From assembly GCA_029287355.1 (NCBI GenBank), contig JARFRH010000288.1:1-38560 (forward strand): a stretch of 38,560 nt of DNA. Direction: 5' to 3'. Each line of letters starts with the position of its first letter. Position 1 is the first letter of the stretch. The notes under the pieces are model-generated. The model was not told the DNA's origin. It was given only the letters and a program-made list of their open reading frames with translations, and made no database searches. This stretch comes from Maribacter sp. (GTDB lineage Bacteria > Bacteroidota > Bacteroidia > Flavobacteriales > Flavobacteriaceae). Shown here in pieces: positions 1 through 6,741 of the stretch. The position numbers and the translations under genes were made by a program.

Positions 1-1
1 T

Positions 2-1012
2 TTATTGGCCGAGTACCCTGCAGAGAATAGGGATGAATCCAAATTAATGGTCGTACATAGAGAAACTGGTAAAATTGAACACAAAATGTTCAAAGATCTT
101 ATTGATTATTTTGATGAAGACGACATCATGGTTATCAATAACACCAAGGTTTTTCCTGCTAGACTTTATGGAAACAAAGAGAAAACAGGTGCAAGAATCG
201 AAGTATTCTTGCTTAGAGAATTGAATGAAGAGCAACGTCTTTGGGATGTTTTGGTAGATCCTGCTCGTAAAATACGAATTGGTAACAAGCTATATTTTGG
301 TGATGATGAAACCTTAGTTGCAGAAGTAATCGATAATACCACATCTAGAGGACGAACTTTACGTTTTCTTTATGACGGATCATATCTTGATTTCAGAAGA
401 AAATTAAGAGAATTAGGTCAGACACCCTTGCCTAAATATATTAAAAGGGATGTGGAGCCCGAAGATGAAGACAGATACCAGACCATTTATGCAAAACATG
501 AAGGTGCTGTAGCAGCACCAACAGCAGGATTGCATTTCTCAAAACACCTACTGAAACGTTTGGAAATCAAGGGAATTAAATTTGCTGAACTTACCTTACA
601 TGTTGGTTTGGGGACTTTCAATCCAGTGGAAGTAGAGGATCTTTCAAAGCATAAAATGGATAGTGAAGAGCTCATTATAGACGAAAGAGCTACCGAAATC
701 GTTAATTCCGCGAAAACAAGAAAACGTAGAGTATGTGCTGTGGGCACTACAGCAATGCGCGGATTAGAAAGTGCGGTGTCCTCACAACATACGTTGAATA
801 CTTTTGACGGTTGGACGAATAAGTTCGTCTTCCCTCCCTATGAATTCAGCATTGCAAATGCGATGGTTACCAATTTTCATCTACCAAAATCGACCTTGTT
901 AATGATGGTTTCGGCTTTCATGGGGCACGATTTAATGAAGAAGGCATATAAAGAAGCAATTCTAGAACAATACAAGTTCTATTCATATGGTGATGCAATG
1001 TTAATTATCTAA
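2..1012 (+). CDS. queA: S-adenosylmethionine:tRNA ribosyltransferase-isomerase, 5' end cut off by the window
   Basis: QueA transfers and isomerises the ribosyl part of SAM onto 7-aminomethyl-7-deazaguanine at the wobble base of tRNA, giving epoxyqueuosine in the cytoplasm. The frame is open from the first bases ([13 protein letters not shown]), so the TTG at position 5 is not the true start; roughly a dozen N-terminal residues lie outside the window by comparison with the usual length of about 345-350. Family blocks seen are [14 protein letters not shown] at the start, [13 protein letters not shown] in the middle, [12 protein letters not shown], and [13 protein letters not shown]. The C-terminus is complete, and a strong terminator follows at 1085-1124, so queA appears to end its transcription unit. 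Identity is secure. Confidence 0.95.
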   Translation, partial: LLAEYPAENRDESKLMVVHRETGKIEHKMFKDLIDYFDEDDIMVINNTKVFPARLYGNKEKTGARIEVFLLRELNEEQRLWDVLVDPARKIRIGNKLYFGDDETLVAEVIDNTTSRGRTLRFLYDGSYLDFRRKLRELGQTPLPKYIKRDVEPEDEDRYQTIYAKHEGAVAAPTAGLHFSKHLLKRLEIKGIKFAELTLHVGLGTFNPVEVEDLSKHKMDSEELIIDERATEIVNSAKTRKRRVCAVGTTAMRGLESAVSSQHTLNTFDGWTNKFVFPPYEFSIANAMVTNFHLPKSTLLMMVSAFMGHDLMKKAYKEAILEQYKFYSYGDAMLII

Positions 1013-1084
1013 TGTATTTCGTTTCATTCCATCGAACTTGCCTACTGTTTAGTAGGAGGTGAATCTTTATAACAACACTATAAG

Positions 1085-1124
1085 TCCCTCTTTATATTTG
1101 AAATAGATTAAAGAGGGATTTTTT
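1085..1124 (+). terminator. Rho-independent terminator after queA
   Basis: A perfect 10-bp inverted repeat (TCCCTCTTTA at 1085-1094 and TAAAGAGGGA at 1109-1118) encloses a 14-nt loop and is followed directly by six T residues (1119-1124). It lies 73 bases after the queA stop. The next gene begins only 12 bases beyond the T run, so the hairpin may also act as a leader structure or attenuator for rlmN. Confidence 0.85.
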
Positions 1125-1135
1125 ATTCGGTATTT

Positions 1136-2176
1136 GTGGAAACAAAAAAGAAAGACATTCGTGCTTTGACCAAAGACCAATTGCGTGATTTCTTTGTTGC
1201 CAATGGTGATAAAGCCTTCCGTGGTAATCAGATCTATGAGTGGCTTTGGCAAAAATCCGCCCATTCTTTTGATGTGATGACCAACCTTTCAAAAGAAACC
1301 CGAGAAATGTTGGAACATCATTTTGTCATCAATCACATCAAAGTTGATGTGATGCAAAAAAGTAACGATGGCACAATTAAGAATGCCGTTCGTTTACATG
1401 ATGACCTCATAGTCGAATCTGTTTTAATTCCGACGAGTACGAGAACAACCGCATGTGTGTCAAGCCAAGTAGGCTGTAGTTTGGATTGCAGGTTTTGCGC
1501 TACATCTAGGCTTAAGAGAATGCGGAATCTGAATCCTGATGAGATATATGATCAAGTTGTGGTCATCGACAATGAGAGTCGCTTGTATTTTGATCGGCCG
1601 TTAAGCAATATTGTTTTTATGGGCATGGGCGAACCATTGATGAATTACAACAATGTATTAAAGGCCATAGACAAAATCACTACTCCCGAGGGCCTTGGTA
1701 TGTCACCCAAACGGATTACGGTATCCACATCTGGAGTGCCTAAGATGATAAAAAAGATGGCGGACGATGAGGTGAAATTTAAATTGGCGGTGTCATTGCA
1801 TTCAGCCATTGATGAAATTCGTACGTCCATCATGCCCTTTAATGCTACTTTCCCCCTTGCCGATTTACGGGAAGCTTTGCAGTATTGGTATGAGAAGACC
1901 AAGAGCAGAATTACTTATGAATATGTTGTTTGGCAAGGAATCAATGATGCCCAAAAAGATGTGAACGCTTTGGTCGATTTTTGTCGATTTGCTCCTTCAA
2001 AAGTCAACTTGATAGAATACAATCCTATTGATGATGGCGAGTTTCAACAAGCCTCGAAAAAAGCGATTGATATGTATATTGATACCTTGGAACGCAATAA
2101 CATCATTGTGACCGTTCGACGTTCACGCGGTAAGGATATCGATGCCGCTTGTGGTCAGTTGGCCAACAAATCATAA
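1136..2176 (+). CDS. rlmN: Dual-specificity RNA methyltransferase RlmN
   Basis: RlmN is a radical-SAM enzyme that methylates C2 of A2503 in 23S rRNA and A37 in some tRNAs. The protein has 346 residues. The iron-sulphur CxxxCxxC motif is Cys114, Cys118 and Cys121 (GCSLDCRFCAT), the GEP motif follows in VFMGMGEPLMN, and the methyl-carrying cysteine near the end is Cys339 in AACGQLANKS. The GTG at 1136 is the chosen start because a stop codon at 1109 in the same frame leaves no better start, and the following residues (KKKDIRALTKDQLRDFF) are typical of the family start. No promoter is evident between the queA terminator and this start, so read-through or initiation inside the hairpin region is likely. 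Confidence 0.95.
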   Translation: METKKKDIRALTKDQLRDFFVANGDKAFRGNQIYEWLWQKSAHSFDVMTNLSKETREMLEHHFVINHIKVDVMQKSNDGTIKNAVRLHDDLIVESVLIPTSTRTTACVSSQVGCSLDCRFCATSRLKRMRNLNPDEIYDQVVVIDNESRLYFDRPLSNIVFMGMGEPLMNYNNVLKAIDKITTPEGLGMSPKRITVSTSGVPKMIKKMADDEVKFKLAVSLHSAIDEIRTSIMPFNATFPLADLREALQYWYEKTKSRITYEYVVWQGINDAQKDVNALVDFCRFAPSKVNLIEYNPIDDGEFQQASKKAIDMYIDTLERNNIIVTVRRSRGKDIDAACGQLANKS

Positions 2177-2297
2177 TCCCAAAGTTTTTCTTGAGAGTAG
2201 CGCCTAATACCAGGGGGTACTGAATACTGCTTACTGAACACGTTATACTCCCTTGTTTTACCTAAATTTACCTTAGTAAAATGATGAAACCTCCCAA

Positions 2298-3275
2298 TTG
2301 AAAATCGTATCTCAAATAAAAGAACCGATTCGTTCGGAAATGGAACTTTTCGAAACAAAGTTTCGTGATTCCATGTCTTCTAAGGTCCCACTTCTGAACA
2401 GAATTACCTATTACATCGTAAATCGAAAGGGAAAACAGATGCGACCTATGTTTGTTTTTCTCTGTGCGAAACTACTGAACAATGGGGAGGTCAATGAACG
2501 CACTTATCGGGGGGCTTCGGTAATCGAACTTATACATACAGCGACTCTCGTACATGATGACGTGGTCGATGACAGTAATAAACGACGTGGTTTTTTCTCC
2601 ATTAATGCCTTATGGAAAAACAAGATAGCCGTCTTAGTGGGAGATTATTTCCTTTCGAAGGGAATGCTGTTGTGCATTCATCATCAAGATTTCGATTTGC
2701 TAAAGATTATTTCGGTTTCAGTACGTGAAATCGTTGAAGGGGAACTATTACAATTAGATAAGGCACGTCGATTGGATATTACCGAAGATGTCTACTACGA
2801 AATTATCCGCCAAAAGACGGCGACTTTAATTGCTTCATGTTGTAGTCTTGGAGCATGTTCTGTAAAGCCCGATTCACCTGAAGTAGAGACTTTTCGAAAA
2901 TTTGGGGAACTCTGTGGAATGGCTTTTCAAATCAAAGATGATCTTTTTGATTATGGCGAAGAAAAAATCGGAAAGCCTACTGGCATTGATATCAAAGAAC
3001 AAAAAATGACCCTTCCGCTAATACATGTGTTGAATAACTGCTCTAATGATAAAAAAAAGTGGCTTATTAATTCCATTAAAAATCACAATACGGATAAAAA
3101 GCGGGTCAAGGAGGTCATCGCATTTGTGAAAGAACACGGCGGATTGGACTATGCCGTTTCGAAAATGCTTTCATTCAAAGAACAAGCATTACACTTATTG
3201 GAGGACTTTCCACCTTCAAGCTATAGAAATTCTCTCGAACTTATGGTCAATTATGTGGTAGAACGAAAAAAATAA
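2298..3275 (+). CDS. Polyprenyl (long-chain all-trans) diphosphate synthase
   Basis: This 325-residue protein belongs to the trans-isoprenyl diphosphate synthase family, which adds isopentenyl units to allylic diphosphates. The first aspartate-rich motif is HDDVVDD (Asp87, Asp88, Asp91), followed by RRG; the second is QIKDDLFDYG (Asp214, Asp215, Asp218), followed by KPTG. The residue five before the first motif is small (Ala82), which in this family usually means a long product, as needed for the menaquinone side chain; that product is inferred. Flavobacteria use menaquinone, so an IspB/HepT-like role is the most likely. The start is TTG at 2298; an internal Met at codon 15 is less likely because the residues before it resemble the family N-terminus. 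Confidence 0.9.
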   Translation: MKIVSQIKEPIRSEMELFETKFRDSMSSKVPLLNRITYYIVNRKGKQMRPMFVFLCAKLLNNGEVNERTYRGASVIELIHTATLVHDDVVDDSNKRRGFFSINALWKNKIAVLVGDYFLSKGMLLCIHHQDFDLLKIISVSVREIVEGELLQLDKARRLDITEDVYYEIIRQKTATLIASCCSLGACSVKPDSPEVETFRKFGELCGMAFQIKDDLFDYGEEKIGKPTGIDIKEQKMTLPLIHVLNNCSNDKKKWLINSIKNHNTDKKRVKEVIAFVKEHGGLDYAVSKMLSFKEQALHLLEDFPPSSYRNSLELMVNYVVERKK

Positions 3276-3279
3276 AATA

Positions 3280-3302
3280 TCACCCTGAGCGCAGTCGAAG
3301 GG
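3280..3302. repeat. Interspersed repeat-like segment CACCCTGAGCGCAGTCGAAG
   Basis: The segment TCACCCTGAGCGCAGTCGAAGGG directly follows the polyprenyl synthase stop codon. I recognise very similar sequences as common intergenic repeats in flavobacterial genomes, but only one copy is present here, so its repetitive nature is prior knowledge and not visible in this window. Confidence 0.45.
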
Positions 3303-3306
3303 CTAC

Positions 3307-3341
3307 GTCGCTATGTGCCCTTTGGCCGCACTTATGGCGAC
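3307..3341 (+). other. Interrupted hairpin between polyprenyl synthase and sigma factor genes
   Basis: GTCGC (3307-3311) can pair with GCGAC (3337-3341), and inside it GTGC (3315-3318) with GCAC (3328-3331). It adjoins the repeat-like segment at 3280-3302 and is followed by AAAAAGCTCTTTTT. It may be part of the same repeat or act as a weak terminator. The rest of the 181-base gap holds no gene that I can support. Confidence 0.35.
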
Positions 3342-3456
3342 AAAAAGCTCTTTTTAGAAAGGCGGTATTACGTGATAATGGATTTAAAAATGACCACTCC
3401 AGGCAACGTTTCAAAAACACCACGCGTCTTGGTAATAGAAGATAATTTTAAAAGGC

Positions 3457-4020
3457 TTGAAAATCATTTCATTTTACAGCAATGAGAAGCAACTGATCAA
3501 GAAATCGGTATCCGGTGATCGGGAGGCACAAAAACGACTCTATGAAAAGCATGCACCAAAGATGCTAAGTGTTTGTAGGCAGTACGTTAAAGATCTTCAT
3601 TTTGCCGAAGATGTTATGATAAATGGTTTCGTAAAGGTCTTCAAACACTTGGACAGTTTTAGGTTTGAGGGCAGTTTTGAAGGATGGATACGCAGAATCA
3701 TGGTACGCGAAAGTATATCGCATTTGAGAAGGCAACAATTCGTAGTGTTCGATGATACCATTTTTGAAAAAGCAACTTCAACAAGTATAACAACATCATC
3801 AGAATTGGATGTTGCTCATATTCAAAGTTTAATCGATGGTTTGCCAGAGGGATATCGAGCTGTTTTTGTACTGTTCGCCGTTGAAGGTCATTCACATACT
3901 GAAATCGCGGAGATGCTGAATATTTCGGAAGGCACATCCAGATCGCAACTGTTCAAGTCAAGAAAAATGCTAAAAGAAAAATTAAAGAAACAAAACATTA
4001 TTGGTTATGGCACTGAATAA
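3457..4020 (+). CDS. ECF-type RNA polymerase sigma factor (sigma-70 family)
   Basis: This 187-residue protein has the two-domain layout of extracytoplasmic-function sigma factors. Region 2 spans about residues 12-90 (DREAQKRLYEKHAPKMLSVC, then FAEDVMINGFVKVFKHL and FEGWIRRIMVRESISHLRR). Region 4 spans about residues 122-178 (LPEGYRAVFVLFAVEGHSHT, then EIAEMLNISEGTSRSQLFKSR, a helix-turn-helix). It should direct core polymerase to a small regulon. The next gene overlaps its end by 14 bases and encodes a membrane protein that fits an anti-sigma factor. The start is TTG at 3457, judged from the family N-terminus; the preceding 180 bases contain no better start. Confidence 0.9.
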   Translation: MKIISFYSNEKQLIKKSVSGDREAQKRLYEKHAPKMLSVCRQYVKDLHFAEDVMINGFVKVFKHLDSFRFEGSFEGWIRRIMVRESISHLRRQQFVVFDDTIFEKATSTSITTSSELDVAHIQSLIDGLPEGYRAVFVLFAVEGHSHTEIAEMLNISEGTSRSQLFKSRKMLKEKLKKQNIIGYGTE

Positions 4021-4747
4021 ATTTGAAAAACATATACAGAAGCAGCTTGAAGAGCGAGAGATCCAGCCGTCATCCGATACCTGGTTGAAGTTGAACGATC
4101 GACTTGATGAAACTGTAATCGAACAACCGAAGAAGAGAAGCTATTTTTGGTATGCCGTAGCGGCATGTCTTGTGGGCTTGATTATCTTTTCGGCAGTTTT
4201 TTTCAAAGCTACGACGGCAATTACGGAATCGAATATTCAAGTCGTTGAAGATGCAAAGAAGGCTATCGATGCAGTCGAAAATTTACAAAAAAGCGAAGAT
4301 CAAAGAAACGCTGTTGTAGTGGTATCCACGGAAATAGTTCCTGAAGAAAAAGCAGAAGACCAAGTGGCTAAAGTAAATATAGAGGTTGCTGAAAAAGAAG
4401 CGTATGACGAGCAATTAGTTGCTGCACCAAATGGAATTCAGGTTTCCTTGCATGGTTCCTCGAAAGAAATCATAAATACGAAAGTATTGCAAGTACTTGC
4501 CCAAGTTGACGACCTCGAACAAGACAAAGCGGTACTAACGGATGCCGAAGTAGATTCATTGCTGAGGAAGGCTCAAGAAGAAATACTAAGAGCTAAATTA
4601 TTTCGAAGTGATCATTCAGTAGATGCTATGGCATTACTTTCCGAAGTTGAGAATGAACTTGATAAATCGTTTCGAGATCAAATCTTCGAATCTTTGAAAA
4701 GCGGATTCTTAAAAGCACGTACGGCCTTTGCAGATCGCAACAATTAA
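4007..4747 (+). CDS. Probable membrane-anchored anti-sigma factor
   Basis: The protein has 246 residues from the ATG at 4007; an upstream TTG at 4001 would add only two. An amphipathic N-terminal part (residues 1-43, with SSDTWLKLNDRLDE) precedes one membrane span (about residues 47-66, FWYAVAACLVGLIIFSAVFF). The remainder is a charged, helix-rich periplasmic part with a final KSFRDQIFESLKSGFLKAR segment. Sequence similarity to a named family is weak, so the call rests on the 14-base overlap with the ECF sigma gene, the single span and the known pairing of such genes in Bacteroidota. I see no FecR motif. The role would be to hold the sigma factor at the inner membrane until an envelope signal arrives. 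Confidence 0.65.
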   Translation: MALNKFEKHIQKQLEEREIQPSSDTWLKLNDRLDETVIEQPKKRSYFWYAVAACLVGLIIFSAVFFKATTAITESNIQVVEDAKKAIDAVENLQKSEDQRNAVVVVSTEIVPEEKAEDQVAKVNIEVAEKEAYDEQLVAAPNGIQVSLHGSSKEIINTKVLQVLAQVDDLEQDKAVLTDAEVDSLLRKAQEEILRAKLFRSDHSVDAMALLSEVENELDKSFRDQIFESLKSGFLKARTAFADRNN

Positions 4748-4783
4748 TAATATTTCATCAATCAATAATTTTGGCTCCATTCA

Positions 4784-4801
4784 CCCCTTCTAAGGGAGGG
4801 G
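4784..4801 (+). other. Small GC-rich hairpin between anti-sigma and exported protein genes
   Basis: CCCCTTC (4784-4790) can pair with GGGAGGGG (4794-4801) around a short loop. There is no T run behind it, so it is not a clear terminator. Similar C/G-rich inverted segments occur between flavobacterial genes as short dispersed repeats; that comparison is from memory. Confidence 0.35.
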
Positions 4802-4832
4802 TAGGATGTGAGTTGAAGAAATCAAAATCATT

Positions 4833-5903
4833 ATGAGAACAATCACACTTTATTTTTTGCTAGTACTAATTTCATTTCTTTCTCAGAATTTGAATGCTCA
4901 AGAAGAACACTATCAAAAGAAAATTACGGTGCTTCAAAGTTTGAAGGAAAATGTCGTGAAACAAGAAAAGGAAGCTTTGAAACTGGCCATTGAAAAAATA
5001 AATAAACGTCAAAATAATGAGACTATTTCAGAGGAAGAAGCCAAAAGTTTAAAAGAGGATGCCGCCAAAAAACATGCCCTGAATATAGAAAATAGCATCG
5101 CTATTATCGACAATAAGATTTTGCTATTGGAACGGAACGAAGGAGCAACCTTTATTTTATCTGAAGCTGAAGTTTATGAAGAGGGTATGTTCAAAATCGA
5201 TGTTAACGGAGAACGCGTGTTGACCGTTAATACAAAGGATTGGGAAAGGGATATCAAATATGACCGTCGTACCTACGTGGATCCAGTAATAACTTTTGGG
5301 TTGAACAATGCTATAATCGATGGGGAATCATTGGAGGATTCACCATATAAACTTGGAGGAAGTCGTTTCCTTGAATTGGGTTGGGCATGGCGTACCAGGG
5401 TTTTCAAGAATTCGAATGCAATGCGTTTGCACTATGGAGTTTCATTTCAGTTTAACGGATTTAAACCAAAAGATAATCAGTATTTCGTTGTAGAAAACGG
5501 GCAGACGGCCTTACAAGAACTTGAATTTGATTTGAGAAAATCTAAATTGAGAATGGACAATCTGGTATTTCCCGTGCACTTCGAATTTGGTCCTTCAAAA
5601 TTCAAGGAGACCGATGAGAAAATTCGGTATTCCATTAACAACCAATTCCGATTTGGAATCGGGGGCTATGGGGGTTTTAACATTGGAACAAGACAAAAAT
5701 TGAAATACCGACGTGATGGGGAGCTTGTCGAGGACAAATTTAAAAGGGGCTACAATACTTCCGACTTCATCTATGGTTTAAGCGCTTATATTGGTTTCGA
5801 TGGCGTACAACTATATGCCAAGTATGATTTGAACCCCATTTTTAAAGATGCAACGATCGAGCAGCGAAACGTTTCTTTGGGAGTTCGATTTGATTTGAAT
5901 TAA
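4833..5903 (+). CDS. Exported protein with coiled coil and probable outer-membrane beta barrel
   Basis: The 356-residue product starts with a clear Sec signal (MRTITLYFLLVLISFLSQ, cleavage near LNA-QEE at residues 20-23). Residues 25-110 are rich in Lys and Glu with heptad-like leucines and are probably a coiled coil. From about residue 125 the sequence alternates polar and hydrophobic residues with many aromatics (LGWAWRTRVF, LHYGVSFQFNGF, FRFGIGGYGGFNIG, LSAYIGFDGVQLYAKYDL, VSLGVRFDL), as in outer-membrane beta barrels, and the last segment ends in an aromatic-rich strand. I do not recognise a named family. It lies 85 bases after the anti-sigma gene on the same strand and is a candidate target or partner of that system. 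Confidence 0.7.
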   Translation: MRTITLYFLLVLISFLSQNLNAQEEHYQKKITVLQSLKENVVKQEKEALKLAIEKINKRQNNETISEEEAKSLKEDAAKKHALNIENSIAIIDNKILLLERNEGATFILSEAEVYEEGMFKIDVNGERVLTVNTKDWERDIKYDRRTYVDPVITFGLNNAIIDGESLEDSPYKLGGSRFLELGWAWRTRVFKNSNAMRLHYGVSFQFNGFKPKDNQYFVVENGQTALQELEFDLRKSKLRMDNLVFPVHFEFGPSKFKETDEKIRYSINNQFRFGIGGYGGFNIGTRQKLKYRRDGELVEDKFKRGYNTSDFIYGLSAYIGFDGVQLYAKYDLNPIFKDATIEQRNVSLGVRFDLN

Positions 5904-6157
5904 TCAGAAAGACGGGTGTTGATAATGCCCGTTTTCATTTCATCTGTAAATTCACTTTCAAAATAGACCCGCTTACAATGCGAACATTCGGCAATGGTCT
6001 GTGAGGAAATTCGAAAAATCTTAATCCAAAAAAGATGAAACCAATTACTTGTTTTTGATACTGTAAGGGTACTTGTTTGTTGGCAATACGGACAACCAAC
6101 ACGATCAATTTGCCTGACTTCCGTTTTACCAGGTCGTATGCCAAAGAAGAAGATCAT
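5900..6157 (-). CDS. Small zinc-ribbon protein
   Basis: This 85-residue protein carries two CxxC knuckles, Cys22-Cys25 (GCPYCQQ) and Cys58-Cys61 (ECSHCKR), separated by a hydrophobic aromatic stretch (NWFHLFWIKIF), which matches the small flavobacterial zinc-ribbon family. The first residues (MIFFFGIRPGKTEVRQ) are the usual start of that family. Its molecular role is unknown. It converges with the exported-protein gene and their stop codons overlap by four bases, so no terminator separates them. The intact cysteine set supports a real gene. Confidence 0.75.
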   Translation of the reverse strand: MIFFFGIRPGKTEVRQIDRVGCPYCQQTSTLTVSKTSNWFHLFWIKIFRISSQTIAECSHCKRVYFESEFTDEMKTGIINTRLSD

Positions 6158-6202
6158 AGTCTATTAATTGATGTTTCAAAGTTAATCAATTTGTAAAGCG
6201 CT

Positions 6203-6469
6203 TTAATTGGCTTTCTTGAAAGTCCACTGTGGTGTGTGGAATTCGTTTATGATAGTAGTGCTATACCAAGGATCGATTTCCGCCTTAATCGGATTTTTAA
6301 GTAGTTGTATTTCCCGAGCCGGCATATAGCTTTGCGACAAAAGAAATACTATTTCTCTGCTGGCTTCATGGATTTCCATATCGACTATGATGACCGCATT
6401 CCGGAGAAAACCTCCTTTGATAAAGACATCACCAATTTGCAGTTCACTGAGAGCAATTGATTTCCTTTT
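6203..6469 (-). pseudogene. C-terminal remnant of a DUF4846-type protein
   Basis: On the minus strand 88 codons are open from just after a TAG (6470-6472) to a TAA (6203-6205). The reading contains IALSELQIGDVFIKGG, NAVIIVDM, LLSQSYMPAREIQLLKNP, DPWYSTTI and TPQWTFKKAN. These match, from memory, the C-terminal half of DUF4846 proteins (usual blocks IGDVFIxGGxPGHAxIVVDM and LLAQSYMPAQ). No credible start codon with a leader is present, the N-terminal two-thirds are missing, and the usual GHA of the family reads RNA (Arg-Asn-Ala) here. It is therefore called a decayed fragment. The function of the family is not established. Confidence 0.65.
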
Positions 6470-6480
6470 CTATGAATGCC

Positions 6481-6696
6481 TTACCCGTAAAGATAAATAT
6501 CGTTTCTAAATACTTGATTATTGTAATTCCCCAGATCATAATGTTTTTTAAAGGGTATTAATTGGGTTTTGCCGATGGGTCTCAGTGGTTTAAATTCTAT
6601 GGTACAAAGTTGCGTTGATTGTTGTTCAGGTTTTACCCATCGCCAGTGAAATTCAACTCCCTGAAAATGCGGGTCTGCGTTTTTACAAGGATTCAT
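6481..6696 (-). CDS. Hypothetical small protein
   Basis: A 71-codon frame runs from ATG at 6696 to TAA at 6481 and lies between the DUF4846 remnant and dnaG, divergent from dnaG. The product contains FHWRWVKPE, CTIEFKPLRPIGKTQLIPF and KHYDLGNYNNQVF. The composition is protein-like and I see no signal peptide or membrane span. I do not recognise a family. It is in a different frame from the remnant beside it, so it could be an independent small gene or part of another decayed gene. Confidence 0.4.
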   Translation of the reverse strand: MNPCKNADPHFQGVEFHWRWVKPEQQSTQLCTIEFKPLRPIGKTQLIPFKKHYDLGNYNNQVFRNDIYLYG

Positions 6697-6741
6697 TTTA
6701 GCTTATATTTACCGATACTGGTCACTAAAAACAATTAAAAA

